Positions 33,690 through 42,309 of a stretch of DNA of 64,000 nt are shown in pieces (within the stretch, counting starts at the first letter, position 1; each line of letters starts with the position of its first letter). The stretch is from Saccharothrix australiensis. GTDB taxonomy: Bacteria > Actinomycetota > Actinomycetes > Mycobacteriales > Pseudonocardiaceae. Where the stretch lies: NCBI RefSeq assembly GCF_003634935.1, contig NZ_RBXO01000001.1:5605501-5669500 (forward strand), in the 5' to 3' direction. Both the position numbers and the translations under genes were made by a program. The notes beneath the pieces were generated by a model, which was not told the DNA's origin, ran no database searches, and saw only the letters and a list, made by a program, of their open reading frames with translations.

Positions 33690-35537
33690 TCAGCACAGCC
33701 GCTCCGCGAGGCGGTGGTAGTGCTGGGCGCGCAACAGGAACGCCTCGGAGGACCCGGCCAGCGTCCGCAGGTCGTTCTCCGCCAGCAGGTACCGGCGGCA
33801 CAACGCCCTGCGCTCGCTCAGCCGGGGGTCGCCGAGCGCGTGCAGGGTCGTGACGAGGCGTCCGACGACATCGCGGCCGTCCACGCCGGACGATCCCGGC
33901 GCGGTGGACAGGCGCGGTGTCGCGGTGATGCCGTCCACCAGCTCCAGCCACCGCTCGTCGCCCAGCTCCGGCAGCAGCGCGGCGAGCTCCCGCGCGACCG
34001 GCCCGGTGTGGCCGAGGGCCAGCTCGTGGTGCAGCCGGCCCTCCCGGTCGTCGTCCGCCCGCGCCTGGTCGCGCAGCATCGTGAACACGGTGGTCCAGTC
34101 GAGGCCGCCCGTGCGGGCCGCGAGGGCGCGCAGCCCCAGGTACCGGACGAACCTCGGCAGCGCGGCCTGCTCCCGCGCGCGACCGGACCAGAGGGTCGTC
34201 GACGTCATCAGGTCCAGGCCCGGCGGCTCGTCCAGCAGTTCCCGCAGCTTCCCGGCCTCGGCCCGGTGGCGGGCGGCGGACAGCGTCACCAGGTGCTCGC
34301 CCACGTCGTCACCCGGCCCCAGGCCCCGGATGATCCGGCTGAGCAGCTCCTCCTCGACGGTGCGGCTCGCGGTGGTGCCGGGGCGCGCCAGCACCTCGTC
34401 CACCCGGTCGACCAGGCCGGGCGCGCCCTCCAGGGCGCTCAGCACCAGGTCGGTGGCGGCGGCGTGCCCGCCGGTCAGCCGGTGCACGGCGTCGGCGACG
34501 CGGCGGGTGCCCAACTCCGGCGGCCAGATGTGGGCGCGGGCCAGGTCGTGCACGTCCTGCTCGGTCAGCTCGCCGAGGTCGATGGACAGCCACGGCGGGC
34601 GCGCCTCGTCCCGGCCGGGCAGGTCGCCCGCGAGCCGGCCGTCGCTGGTGGTGACCACGACGAGCGGGTCGGTCGGGGTCGACAGCGGGTCGGGCGAGCG
34701 GTTGGCGCGGCTGCGCCGCATCCGCAGCAGGGCGGTGATGAACGACCGCGCGGTGGGCGCGTCGCCCTCGTCCAGCAGCACCAGCGCGTTCCAGGGTCGC
34801 CCGGCGACCTTGGCGAGGCTCTCCCGCACGTCCGCGAGCAGGGCGGCCACCAACAGGTCGTCCACGTCGCCGCGCACGTCCGGCGTGTCGATCGCGGCCT
34901 GCCTGCTCAGCTGCACCAGGGCGGCGATCGGGTCGAAGCGCAGGCCGTTGTCCTGGTGGCCGAACCACACCAGCGCCTCGTCCCAGGTGAACCTGGCCAG
35001 CCGGGACGCCCGCCGCAGCCGGTCCACGATGCCCTGCGCCACGGCGTCGGCCACCGCGTCCGCGCCGGGCACGGTCGGCGTCACCGCGCCGAGCGAGGTC
35101 CGCAGCAGCTCGCCGACCAGCGTGATGAGCGCGTCGCGGTCGCGGTACTCGACGAGCCGCCTGCGCATGGCCTGCTTGGCCCGCTCGGGGTCGACGTCGG
35201 GCACGGGGCTCTCCATCGCGATGTGCGCGAGCACCACGCGCGGGAACTTCACCTCGTACCCGTTCACCTTCTCGCTCAGCCCCTGCATCACGGCGATCAG
35301 CAGGGGGCGCAGCGAATGGGTGTCCGGGTCGTCCACCAAACGGGCGTCCACCCACACCGTCGGCGTGTTCGCCTTCCACCGCGCCCACTGCTGGCGCAGG
35401 AATTCGGTGCGCCCGGAACCGCCGTAGCCCTCGATCACCAGCACCGGGCGGTCGCGACCGGTCGGCACCGGTGGCGAGCCGTCCACCAGCACCAACTGCT
35501 CCACCAAGGACACCAGGCCGGACCGGCCCACGAACAT
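33690..35537 (-). CDS. STAND-like P-loop NTPase with degenerate Walker A
   Basis: 615 residues, cytoplasmic. The N-terminus MFVGRSGLVSLVEQL resembles STAND openings, then Walker A GYGGSGRTEFL (about 36-47), in which Arg replaces the catalytic Lys. Walker B LVLLDEGDA and a sensor VVVTTSDGRL follow. The C-terminal third is helical with Leu/Arg repeats (about 400-610), no TPR evident. STAND proteins oligomerise upon ligand sensing. The next gene, 19 bp away, encodes an anchored receptor; an operon is clear. RBS GGAGG lies 7 nt before ATG 35537. Confidence 0.75.
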   Translation of the reverse strand: MFVGRSGLVSLVEQLVLVDGSPPVPTGRDRPVLVIEGYGGSGRTEFLRQQWARWKANTPTVWVDARLVDDPDTHSLRPLLIAVMQGLSEKVNGYEVKFPRVVLAHIAMESPVPDVDPERAKQAMRRRLVEYRDRDALITLVGELLRTSLGAVTPTVPGADAVADAVAQGIVDRLRRASRLARFTWDEALVWFGHQDNGLRFDPIAALVQLSRQAAIDTPDVRGDVDDLLVAALLADVRESLAKVAGRPWNALVLLDEGDAPTARSFITALLRMRRSRANRSPDPLSTPTDPLVVVTTSDGRLAGDLPGRDEARPPWLSIDLGELTEQDVHDLARAHIWPPELGTRRVADAVHRLTGGHAAATDLVLSALEGAPGLVDRVDEVLARPGTTASRTVEEELLSRIIRGLGPGDDVGEHLVTLSAARHRAEAGKLRELLDEPPGLDLMTSTTLWSGRAREQAALPRFVRYLGLRALAARTGGLDWTTVFTMLRDQARADDDREGRLHHELALGHTGPVARELAALLPELGDERWLELVDGITATPRLSTAPGSSGVDGRDVVGRLVTTLHALGDPRLSERRALCRRYLLAENDLRTLAGSSEAFLLRAQHYHRLAERLC

Positions 35538-35554
35538 GCGCGCACCTCCGCGGG

Positions 35555-35584
35555 AGTCATCCGGCCACCAGTCATCCGGCCACC
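35555..35584. repeat. 15-bp perfect tandem duplication in the NTPase leader
   Basis: AGTCATCCGGCCACC occurs twice in direct succession (35555-35569, 35570-35584), between the candidate -10 and the ribosome-binding site of the NTPase gene. Confidence 0.85.
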
Positions 35585-35597
35585 TTTCGGTCGCGCA

Positions 35598-35603
35598 ATA
35601 TTA
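35598..35603 (-). promoter_or_regulatory. Candidate -10 of the NTPase operon
   Basis: On the minus strand TAATAT, in a locally AT-rich patch (35597-35610) otherwise rare in this window. It gives a leader of about 55 nt that includes the 15-bp duplication. No clear -35 seen. Confidence 0.4.
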
Positions 35604-35706
35604 CTTGATCGCCCGGTCGCGCCGAGGCGAACGATCGAAGTCCGAATTTATTCGCGGTGAATTGGCATCGATTCGGCGCGTGATTCCCCGGAATATCGGA
35701 CCGCCC

Positions 35707-36297
35707 TCAGGGGCCGAGCGCCAGCGAAACACCGGTCGCGGTCACGACGACCGCGACCGCGCCGTCGAGCACCCGCCACGCCGACGGGCGGGTGAACACG
35801 CCGGACAGCCACCGCGCGCCGAACCCGAGCGAGGTGAACCACAGCGCGCTGCCCGCCATCGCCCCGAGCCCGAACCACCAGCGGTGGTCGCCGAACGAGG
35901 TGGACGCGGTGCCCAGCAGCAGCACGGTGTCCAGGTACACGTGCGGGTTGAGCCAGGTCAGCGCGAGGCACGTGACGACGGCCGCCGACGCCGCACCGCC
36001 GAGCCGCAGCGCGGCCGGTCGCAGCACCCGCCGCACCGCGAGCACCCCGTAGCCGACGAGGAACGCCGCGCCGACCCAGCGGACGGCGGTGAGCACCGCG
36101 GGCCACGCGGTGAGCACCCCGCCGACACCACCCACGCCGAGGGCGATGAGCACCGCGTCGGAGGCGGCGCAGATCGCCACCACCGCGGGCACCTGTCGGC
36201 GCAGCACGCCTTGGCGGAGCACCAGCGCGTTCTGCGCGCCGATGACGACGATCAGGGACAACCCGGCACCCAGGCCGGCAAGCATCGCGTGCAGCAC
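35707..36297 (-). CDS. LysE/ArgO family amino-acid exporter
   Basis: 196 residues, six predicted helices. The family signature GAGLSLIVVIGAQNALVLRQGVLRRQV is intact, as is ALTWLNPHVYLDTVLLLG. These proteins expel excess Lys/Arg. Start GTG at 36297. It is divergent from a LysG/ArgP-type LysR gene with 65 bp between, the classical lysE-lysG arrangement, so it is very probably activated by that regulator. Confidence 0.92.
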   Translation of the reverse strand: MLHAMLAGLGAGLSLIVVIGAQNALVLRQGVLRRQVPAVVAICAASDAVLIALGVGGVGGVLTAWPAVLTAVRWVGAAFLVGYGVLAVRRVLRPAALRLGGAASAAVVTCLALTWLNPHVYLDTVLLLGTASTSFGDHRWWFGLGAMAGSALWFTSLGFGARWLSGVFTRPSAWRVLDGAVAVVVTATGVSLALGP

Positions 36298-36348
36298 GCC
36301 GACACGCTAAGCAGGCCGCGATGACAAGGCCAGCTACAGTTTCTTCAG

Positions 36349-36354
36349 TAACAT
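36349..36354 (+). promoter_or_regulatory. Candidate -10 in the lysG/lysE intergenic region
   Basis: TAACAT, 8 nt before the lysG-like GTG at 36363, in the AT-rich stretch CAGTTTCTTCAGTAACATAA. The same 65 bp must hold the LysG operator for the exporter. Confidence 0.35.
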
Positions 36355-36362
36355 AAGCAACC

Positions 36363-37220
36363 GTGATGCTCGATCCGGAGGCCGTGCGGACCCTGCTGGC
36401 CGTGGTGGACGAGGGCACGCTCGACGCGGCGGCCCGGACGCTGCACATCACGCCGTCCGCGGTGAGCCAGCGCATCAAGGCGTTGGAGCAGCGCACCGGC
36501 CGCGTGCTGCTGGTGCGCGCGAAACCGGCGCGCCTCACCCCGTCCGGCGCGGTGGTCGCCCGCTACGCCAGGCAACTGGCGCTGCTCGAACAGGACGCGT
36601 TCGCCGGCCTCGGCCTGGTCGAACGCCCGACGCCGATCCAGGTGGCGGTGAACGCGGACTCGCTGTCGACCTGGTTCCGCGCCGTGGTCCGGGAACTGGC
36701 GGCCGACGACGGCCTCGTGCTGGGGGTGCTCCGCGACGACCAGGACCACACGGCGGAGGCGCTGCGGCAGGGGCTCGTCGTCGCGGCGGTCACGTCGTCG
36801 CCGCGGCCGGTGCAGGGGTGCCGCGTCCGTCCACTCGGGAGGATGCGCTACCACGCCGTGGCGAGCCGGGCGTTCGCGCGGCGGTGGTCGGACGCGCCGC
36901 TGGACGAGCTGCCGGTCGTGGTGTTCGACGAGAAGGACGACCTGCAGGACGCGTTCTGCCGCTCCGTCACGGGCCGCCCGGCCTCGGCGCACCGCCACGT
37001 CCTGCCCGACGGCCCGGTGTTCGAGGACGCCGTGGCGGCGGGCGCGGGCTGGGCGCTGCTCAGCGAGCACCAGGTCAGGCGTCACCGGCGGCTGACCCAC
37101 CTCCACCCCGACCGGCCGGTCGACGTGCCCCTGCACTGGCAGCAGTGGAAGCTCGACTCACCACCGCTGCAACGGGTGGCCGACGCCGTGTTCCGCGCGG
37201 CACGGGAAGAGCTGCGCTAG
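36363..37220 (+). CDS. LysR-type regulator of lysE (ArgP/LysG family)
   Basis: 285 residues. N-terminal LysR wHTH: LLAVVDEGTLDAAARTLHITPSAVSQRIKALEQRTGRVLLVR. The effector part (IQVAVNADSLSTWF) is the ArgP/LysG hallmark. In Corynebacterium LysG senses Lys/Arg/His and activates lysE. Two starts are adjacent, GTG 36363 and ATG 36366; neither has a Shine-Dalgarno, and a -10-like TAACAT 8 nt upstream suggests a leaderless mRNA. Confidence 0.9.
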   Translation: MMLDPEAVRTLLAVVDEGTLDAAARTLHITPSAVSQRIKALEQRTGRVLLVRAKPARLTPSGAVVARYARQLALLEQDAFAGLGLVERPTPIQVAVNADSLSTWFRAVVRELAADDGLVLGVLRDDQDHTAEALRQGLVVAAVTSSPRPVQGCRVRPLGRMRYHAVASRAFARRWSDAPLDELPVVVFDEKDDLQDAFCRSVTGRPASAHRHVLPDGPVFEDAVAAGAGWALLSEHQVRRHRRLTHLHPDRPVDVPLHWQQWKLDSPPLQRVADAVFRAAREELR

Positions 37221-37256
37221 CACGCGCCCTCGGAGCCGGTCATGCGCCCGGCGCGG

Positions 37257-38180
37257 TCAGGCGCGAAGCCCGGTCCGGTCGGTGATCCACCGGGTCAGGG
37301 TGTCGAGGTAGCCGGGTGCCAGGCGGGCGCCGCCCCCGGTCCGGACGCGGTGGTCCGCGCCGGGGAACACCTCGACGGTCAGCGTCGCCCGGCGGTCGCG
37401 GTCGCCGTGGCAGGCCGCGACCGTGAACAGGCGGATGCTCTCCGCCACCGGGACCAGCTCGTCGTCCGCACCGAAGACCACCAGGTGCGGGCAGCGCAGG
37501 CGCACCACGTCCGGGATCGGGTCGTGGTCCTGCTTGCGCTTGAGGAATCGCCACCAGCGCTCGTCCACCTCGGCCGCGTGCTCGGTGAACGCCGTCGGCG
37601 GGTCCTGGGCGAGCCGGGCCGCCTCGGCGAACTCGGCGTCGCGGCGACCGGCCTCGATCACGCGGTCGTAAGCGGCCAGCGCGGCCTCGACCTCGTCCTC
37701 GGTGATACCCCCGGCCCGTCGAAGAGCGGTGGAGAGCGCGTAGCGGTCCTGCGCGGCGGGTGTCATGCCGGGGCCGCCGTTGGTGACGACCCACGGCACG
37801 TCATCGCGCAACGCGGTGGCGCGCAGGACGACCCAGCCGCCTTCGCTGTGCCCGAACAACCCGACGGCCTCGCCGCGCACCTCCGGCCGCGCGCGCAGGA
37901 AGTCCAGCGCGGCGGCCGCGTCCGACGCCAGGTCGTCGATCGTCGCGTCGAGCCAGTCACCGGACGACTCGCCGACGCCGCGCTTGTCGTAGGACAGCAC
38001 GGCGATCCCCGCGTCCACCAGGTGCCGCCGGATCTCCGGGAAGTGCGCGTCGTTGTCCCGGTCCGACGGCCCCGACCCGCCGACCATGACCACACCCGGC
38101 ACCGGCGCACCGCGGTCGGGCACGGTCAGCGAACCGGCCAGCACCACGCCGGCGTTGGCGAAGGCGACGTTCTCCGACAT
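37257..38180 (-). CDS. Alpha/beta hydrolase (dienelactone-hydrolase-like)
   Basis: 307 residues from ATG 38180 (GGGGGAG just upstream). The fold is clear: VPGVVMVGGSGPSDRDND (oxyanion region), AVLSYDKRGVGES, nucleophile elbow GLFGHSEGG, acid VVFGADDELVP and His GADHRV. A helical cap lies about 140-200. Residues for a serine hydrolase are complete. Substrate unknown; such proteins are often annotated as acyl-CoA thioesterase/prolyl oligopeptidase-like. Possibly co-transcribed after the 38246-39400 gene, 65 bp upstream. Confidence 0.88.
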   Translation of the reverse strand: MSENVAFANAGVVLAGSLTVPDRGAPVPGVVMVGGSGPSDRDNDAHFPEIRRHLVDAGIAVLSYDKRGVGESSGDWLDATIDDLASDAAAALDFLRARPEVRGEAVGLFGHSEGGWVVLRATALRDDVPWVVTNGGPGMTPAAQDRYALSTALRRAGGITEDEVEAALAAYDRVIEAGRRDAEFAEAARLAQDPPTAFTEHAAEVDERWWRFLKRKQDHDPIPDVVRLRCPHLVVFGADDELVPVAESIRLFTVAACHGDRDRRATLTVEVFPGADHRVRTGGGARLAPGYLDTLTRWITDRTGLRA

Positions 38181-38245
38181 GGCTCCCCCTGGTGTCGACG
38201 GTGATCGCAGCGTAGCCCCCGCCTCCACCCGATCCGGGGCGGTGG

Positions 38246-39400
38246 CTAGAGCACGTCGAACCGGATGCCCGCCCGCACCAGCCGGGAGGTCAGCGCGTCG
38301 CCCATCGCCACGGCCGTGGTCACCTGCCCGGCCGTCGTCGGCAGGTGGTCGAAGGCCAGGCACAGCGCGGACTCCGCGAGCATCTTCGCCGTCTCGCCGT
38401 AACCGGGGTCGCCGCCGGACACCTCCGTCACCACGCGCCGCCCGCCGCCCTCGCCGAAGAACCGCACCCGGAACCACGACCGCGCCCGCTGCTCGGGCGA
38501 CGGGCCCTCGCCGGGCTTCTTCCGGTCCAGCAACCACTTCCGGGCCGGCGGCACCTGCGCCAGCGCCAGCAGCGCGCCCACGCCGCCCACCAGGGCCAGG
38601 GCGGTCGGCAGCCGGCGCACCGCGAGGTGGTGCGCGTAGGAGAAGTCGGGACCGTACCGGTCCAGGGCCGCCGCCGAGCGCAGCACCACCTGCGGGTCGA
38701 TGGTCGGCGCGGGCAGCACCCACGCGCCGATCCTCTTGTCGTGTCCCGGTATCCCCATCCGGCCCCGGACGGTCCGCCCGACCGGCCGGCCCTCGACCCG
38801 ACGCCGTGCGCGGGCCGCGGCGGCGGAGGGGCCCAGGCGCGAGAGGGCCGTCAGCGCCGAGTGGAACGTGCCACCGGAGAACGTGCCCGACGCGCTCGCG
38901 AAGCCCTCCACCGCGATCGGCACGCCTTCGGGCAGCCGCCGGACGGTGAAGTACGCGCCCAGGTCGTACGGGATCGAGTCGAACCCGCAGGCGTGCACCA
39001 GCCGCGCGCCGGATTCCACCGCCGTCGCGTGGTGGCGCAGGTAGGAGCGGTCGACGAATTCGGGTTCACCGCACAGGTCCACGTAGTCGGCACCCGCCCG
39101 CGCGCACGCCGCCACGAGGCCGTCGCCGTGGCGCACGTACGGCCCGACGGTCGTGGCGACCACGCGCGCCGACCGCGCGACCGCGTCCAGTGAGCGTTGG
39201 TCGGTCGCGTCGGCGGTGAGCAGGTCCAGGCCGGCCGCCGCCGGGTGCAGCTCCGCCAACCGCTCGCGCACCGCCGCCAGCTTGGCCGGGTCGCGCCCCG
39301 CCAACGCCCAGCGCGTGCCCTCCGGCGCGTGCTCCGCCAGGTACGCCGCGGTGAGCGCTCCGGTGAACCCTGTCGCACCGAACAGCACGAGGTCGTACAT
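38246..39400 (-). CDS. Saccharopine-dehydrogenase-like (trans-acting enoyl-reductase family) protein
   Basis: 384 residues. Starts MYDLVLFGATGFTGALTAAYLAEH, a Rossmann motif, followed by AGRDPAKL, then ADATDQRSLDAVA and VATTVGPYVRHGDGLVAACARAGADYVDLCGEPEF, typical of the saccharopine dehydrogenase NADP-binding family that includes mycobacterial trans-acting enoyl reductases. Those reduce polyketide lipids, but no PKS lies nearby, so substrate is open. A hydrophobic segment (LALVGGVGALLALAQV, about 275) suggests membrane association. Confidence 0.85.
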   Translation of the reverse strand: MYDLVLFGATGFTGALTAAYLAEHAPEGTRWALAGRDPAKLAAVRERLAELHPAAAGLDLLTADATDQRSLDAVARSARVVATTVGPYVRHGDGLVAACARAGADYVDLCGEPEFVDRSYLRHHATAVESGARLVHACGFDSIPYDLGAYFTVRRLPEGVPIAVEGFASASGTFSGGTFHSALTALSRLGPSAAAARARRRVEGRPVGRTVRGRMGIPGHDKRIGAWVLPAPTIDPQVVLRSAAALDRYGPDFSYAHHLAVRRLPTALALVGGVGALLALAQVPPARKWLLDRKKPGEGPSPEQRARSWFRVRFFGEGGGRRVVTEVSGGDPGYGETAKMLAESALCLAFDHLPTTAGQVTTAVAMGDALTSRLVRAGIRFDVL

Positions 39401-39582
39401 CCGCCGCCTTCCGAGACATCGTCACGAAGTCAACGACCGCGAGCACGCGGAGTCGGGGACCCGGCAACGGCGTTGGCCCGCAGTTCACCGGGCTGATCCC
39501 AGCCGATCACCCCACCGTGTCCACGCGTGCCTACCGTTCCCGTGGCCCTTGTCCGGTATATCAGGAAACGAAGGGTTTCGGC

Positions 39583-40974
39583 ATGTCAGGTCGAAGGGCC
39601 ACCATCGCGCTGCTCGCCGTAGGCGTGCTCACCGCGACCACCCTCACCGTCGTCGCCACGTCCGACCGCGCTCCCTCCGCGTCGGCCGCCACCACCACCT
39701 TCACCCCTTCAGCGGACACCTACGTCGACAACTCCGCGACCGGCACGAACCACGGCGCGTCCGGTCAGCTCGGCGTGGACAACTCCCCGATCAAGCGATC
39801 CTTCCTCAAGTTCACCGTGTCGGGGCTGTCCGGCGCGGTCAGCACGGCGAAGCTGCGCCTGCACACCGACGACGTGTCCGGGTCGCAGAGCCCGAGCGGC
39901 GGCACGTTCCGGTCGATGACCGACACCACGTGGTCGGAGACCGGTGTCACCTGGAACACCCAACCCGCCATCGACGGCGCGACGCTGGGCACGCTGGGCG
40001 CGGTGTCCCGCAACGCCTGGTACGAGGTCGACGTGACCTCCTACGTCACGGGCAACGGCACCTTCGCCATCGGCGTGACCTCGGGCAGCACCGACGGCGC
40101 GGACTACGACTCGCGCGAGAGCGGCGCGACCGCACCGCAGCTCGTCGTCACCACCGGCACGACGACCACCACGACCGCGCCGCCCGCCGGCGACCCGGTG
40201 CTGGTCGGCGCGGGCGACATCTCGAACTCCGGTTCGGGCGACAGCGCGACCGCCGCGCTGCTCGACGGCATCCCCGGCACCGTGTTCACCATCGGCGACA
40301 ACGTCTACGACAGCGGCACCACCGCGGAGTTCACCACCTACTACGACCCGACGTGGGGCAGGCACAAGGCCCGCACCCGGCCGTCGCCGGGCAACCACGA
40401 CTACAACACGAGCGGCGCGACCGGCTACTACGGCTACTTCGGCGCGCAGGCCGGTCCGTCCGGGCAGGGCTACTACTCCTACGACCTGGGCAACTGGCAC
40501 ATCGTCTCGCTGAACTCCAACATCGGCATGGCGGCGGGCTCGGCGCAGGAGCAGTGGCTGCGCAACGACCTCGCGGCCAGCACCAAGCCGTGCACGGCTG
40601 CCTACTGGCACCACCCGCTGTTCACGTCGGGCGCCAACCACGCGCCGTCGACGGCGACGCGCCCGCTGTTCCAGGCGCTGTACGACCACAACGCCGACGT
40701 CGTGCTGTTCGGCCACAACCACCAGTACGAGCGGTTCGCACCGCAGAACCCGAGCGGCGCGCTCGACACCGCTCGCGGCATCCGCACGTTCGTCGCCGGC
40801 ATGGGCGGCGCGAGCCACTACAGCTTCGGCACCATCAAACCCAACAGCGAGGTGCGCAACAGCGACACCTACGGCGTGCTGAAGCTGACGCTGCACAGCA
40901 ACAGCCTCGACTGGCAGTTCGTGCCCGAGGCGGGCAGGTCCTTCACCGACAGCGGCACCACCGCCTGTCACTGA
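39583..40974 (+). CDS. Secreted DNRLRE-domain metallophosphoesterase
   Basis: 463 residues. Signal peptide RRATIALLAVGVLTATTLTVVA (about 4-25) with AxA-type end. A DNRLRE/CBM96 domain follows (TPSADTYVDNSATGTNHG; RSFLKFTVSGLSGAVSTAKLRLH), a Thr/Pro linker near 190-203, then a calcineurin-like phosphoesterase: GAGDISNSG, IGDNVYDSG, SPGNHDYN, WHHPLF, LFGHNHQYERF. All metal motifs present. ATG 39583 is preferred to GTG 39517 because it starts the signal peptide. The last codons are the source of a 31-bp tandem repeat. Confidence 0.9.
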   Translation: MSGRRATIALLAVGVLTATTLTVVATSDRAPSASAATTTFTPSADTYVDNSATGTNHGASGQLGVDNSPIKRSFLKFTVSGLSGAVSTAKLRLHTDDVSGSQSPSGGTFRSMTDTTWSETGVTWNTQPAIDGATLGTLGAVSRNAWYEVDVTSYVTGNGTFAIGVTSGSTDGADYDSRESGATAPQLVVTTGTTTTTTAPPAGDPVLVGAGDISNSGSGDSATAALLDGIPGTVFTIGDNVYDSGTTAEFTTYYDPTWGRHKARTRPSPGNHDYNTSGATGYYGYFGAQAGPSGQGYYSYDLGNWHIVSLNSNIGMAAGSAQEQWLRNDLAASTKPCTAAYWHHPLFTSGANHAPSTATRPLFQALYDHNADVVLFGHNHQYERFAPQNPSGALDTARGIRTFVAGMGGASHYSFGTIKPNSEVRNSDTYGVLKLTLHSNSLDWQFVPEAGRSFTDSGTTACH

Positions 40975-41037
40975 CGCCGACCACGGCACCACCGCGTGCC
41001 ACCGACCTCGTCAGCGGCACCACCGCGTGCCACCGAC
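40950..41037. repeat. 31-bp tandem repeat that starts in the phosphoesterase 3' end
   Basis: Near-identical units start at 40950, 40981 and 41012: CAGCGGCACCACCGC then YTGYCAC... The first unit is coding (SGTTACH plus stop); the other two are downstream. This is a duplication of the stop-codon region. Confidence 0.88.
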
Positions 41038-41040
41038 CCA

Positions 41041-41075
41041 CCGCCGCACCCGGTCCGACGGGCCGGGTGCGGCGG
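41041..41075 (+). terminator. Hairpin terminator after the phosphoesterase
   Basis: CCGCCGCACCCGG (41041-41053) pairs with CCGGGTGCGGCGG (41063-41075). It ends 10 bp before the AAGGAGG of the MFS gene. Confidence 0.7.
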
Positions 41076-41097
41076 CTCGCCCCGAAGGAGGTCCGCC

Positions 41098-42309
41098 GTG
41101 TACCTGTCCACGATCGACCGCCCCCGAGCAGGCGGCTGGAAAGGCGTCAGCGCCAACGTGTTCGCGCTCGGCGCGGTCAGCCTGGTCACCGACGTCTCGT
41201 CCGAGATGGTCACCGCCGTCCTGCCGCTCTACCTCGTCGTCGGGCTCCAGCTCAGCCCCGCCGCGTACGGCGTGGTCGACGGCGTGTACACCGGGGCCAC
41301 CACGCTGCTGCGGCTGGCCGGCGGCTACCTCGCCGACCGCACCACCAGGCGGAAAGCCGTGGCGGGGTTCGGTTACGCGCTCTCGGCGGTGGCCAAGCTC
41401 GGCCTGCTCGCCGCCGGCACGTCCACCGCGCTCCTCGGCGCGGTGATCACCGCCGACCGGGCGGGGAAGGGGCTGCGCACCGCGCCGCGCGACGCGTTGA
41501 TCACGCTGTCCACGCCGTCCGGTGACCTGGGGCGCGCGTTCGGCGTGCACCGGGCGATGGACGGCATCGGCGCGTTCGCGGGGCCGTTGGTGGCGCTGGC
41601 GGTGCTCGCCGCCGCAGGCGAGTCGTTCGACTCGGTGTTCGTAACCAGCTCCTGCGTCGCCGCGCTGGGTGTGGTGATCCTGCTGGTGTTCGTGCGGGAC
41701 CACCGCTCCGCCGTGCCGGCCACGCCCGTGCGCCCGTCGGCGGTGGTGGAGCTGTTGCGGGACAGGGACGTCCGCCGGGTCGTGCCGGCGGCGGCCGTGC
41801 TGGGGCTGGCGACCATCGGCGACGGGTTCGTGTACCTGTTGCTACAGAAGCGGGAGGGGCTCGCCATCGGCTGGTTCCCGCTGCTGGCCGTGGGCACGAG
41901 CCTGGTCTACCTGCTGCTCGCCGCGCCGATGGGCGCGCTGGCCGACCGGGTCGGGCGGCTGCCCGTGGTGCTGGGCGGTTACGCGGCGCTGGTCGCCGTG
42001 TACCTGCTGGTCTTCGGGCCGCTGGGTGGTCTGCCGTTGGTCGCGGTCGTGCTGGTGCTGTACGGGTTCTTCTACGCGGCGACGGACGGGGTGCTGATGG
42101 CGTTGGCCGGCCCGGTGCTGCCGGAGCGGTTGCGCGCCACCGGGATCGCGCTGGTGCAGAGCGGGCAGGCGGTGGCGTACCTGGGTTCGTCGGTGCTGTT
42201 CGGGCTGGCCTGGCAGTTCTGGGGTCCGGAGACCGCGACCCGCCTGGCCGCGTGCGGGGTGGTCCTCGCCCTCGCCGCCACCGCCGTGCTGATGGGGCGG
42301 CGCGCGTGA
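41098..42309 (+). CDS. MFS transporter
   Basis: 403 residues, twelve predicted helices. The GTG 41098 start has a consensus AAGGAGG 6 nt upstream, so longer frames are rejected. Membrane motifs: VSLVTDVSSEMVTAVLPLYLVVGLQLSP, loop GYLADRTTRRKAVAG, and GKGLRTAPRDALI, which is usual for a subgroup of actinobacterial efflux-type MFS. Substrate unknown. The next gene starts inside its stop codon (GTGA), encoding an exported beta-propeller, an unusual partner for an MFS protein. Confidence 0.88.
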   Translation: MYLSTIDRPRAGGWKGVSANVFALGAVSLVTDVSSEMVTAVLPLYLVVGLQLSPAAYGVVDGVYTGATTLLRLAGGYLADRTTRRKAVAGFGYALSAVAKLGLLAAGTSTALLGAVITADRAGKGLRTAPRDALITLSTPSGDLGRAFGVHRAMDGIGAFAGPLVALAVLAAAGESFDSVFVTSSCVAALGVVILLVFVRDHRSAVPATPVRPSAVVELLRDRDVRRVVPAAAVLGLATIGDGFVYLLLQKREGLAIGWFPLLAVGTSLVYLLLAAPMGALADRVGRLPVVLGGYAALVAVYLLVFGPLGGLPLVAVVLVLYGFFYAATDGVLMALAGPVLPERLRATGIALVQSGQAVAYLGSSVLFGLAWQFWGPETATRLAACGVVLALAATAVLMGRRA

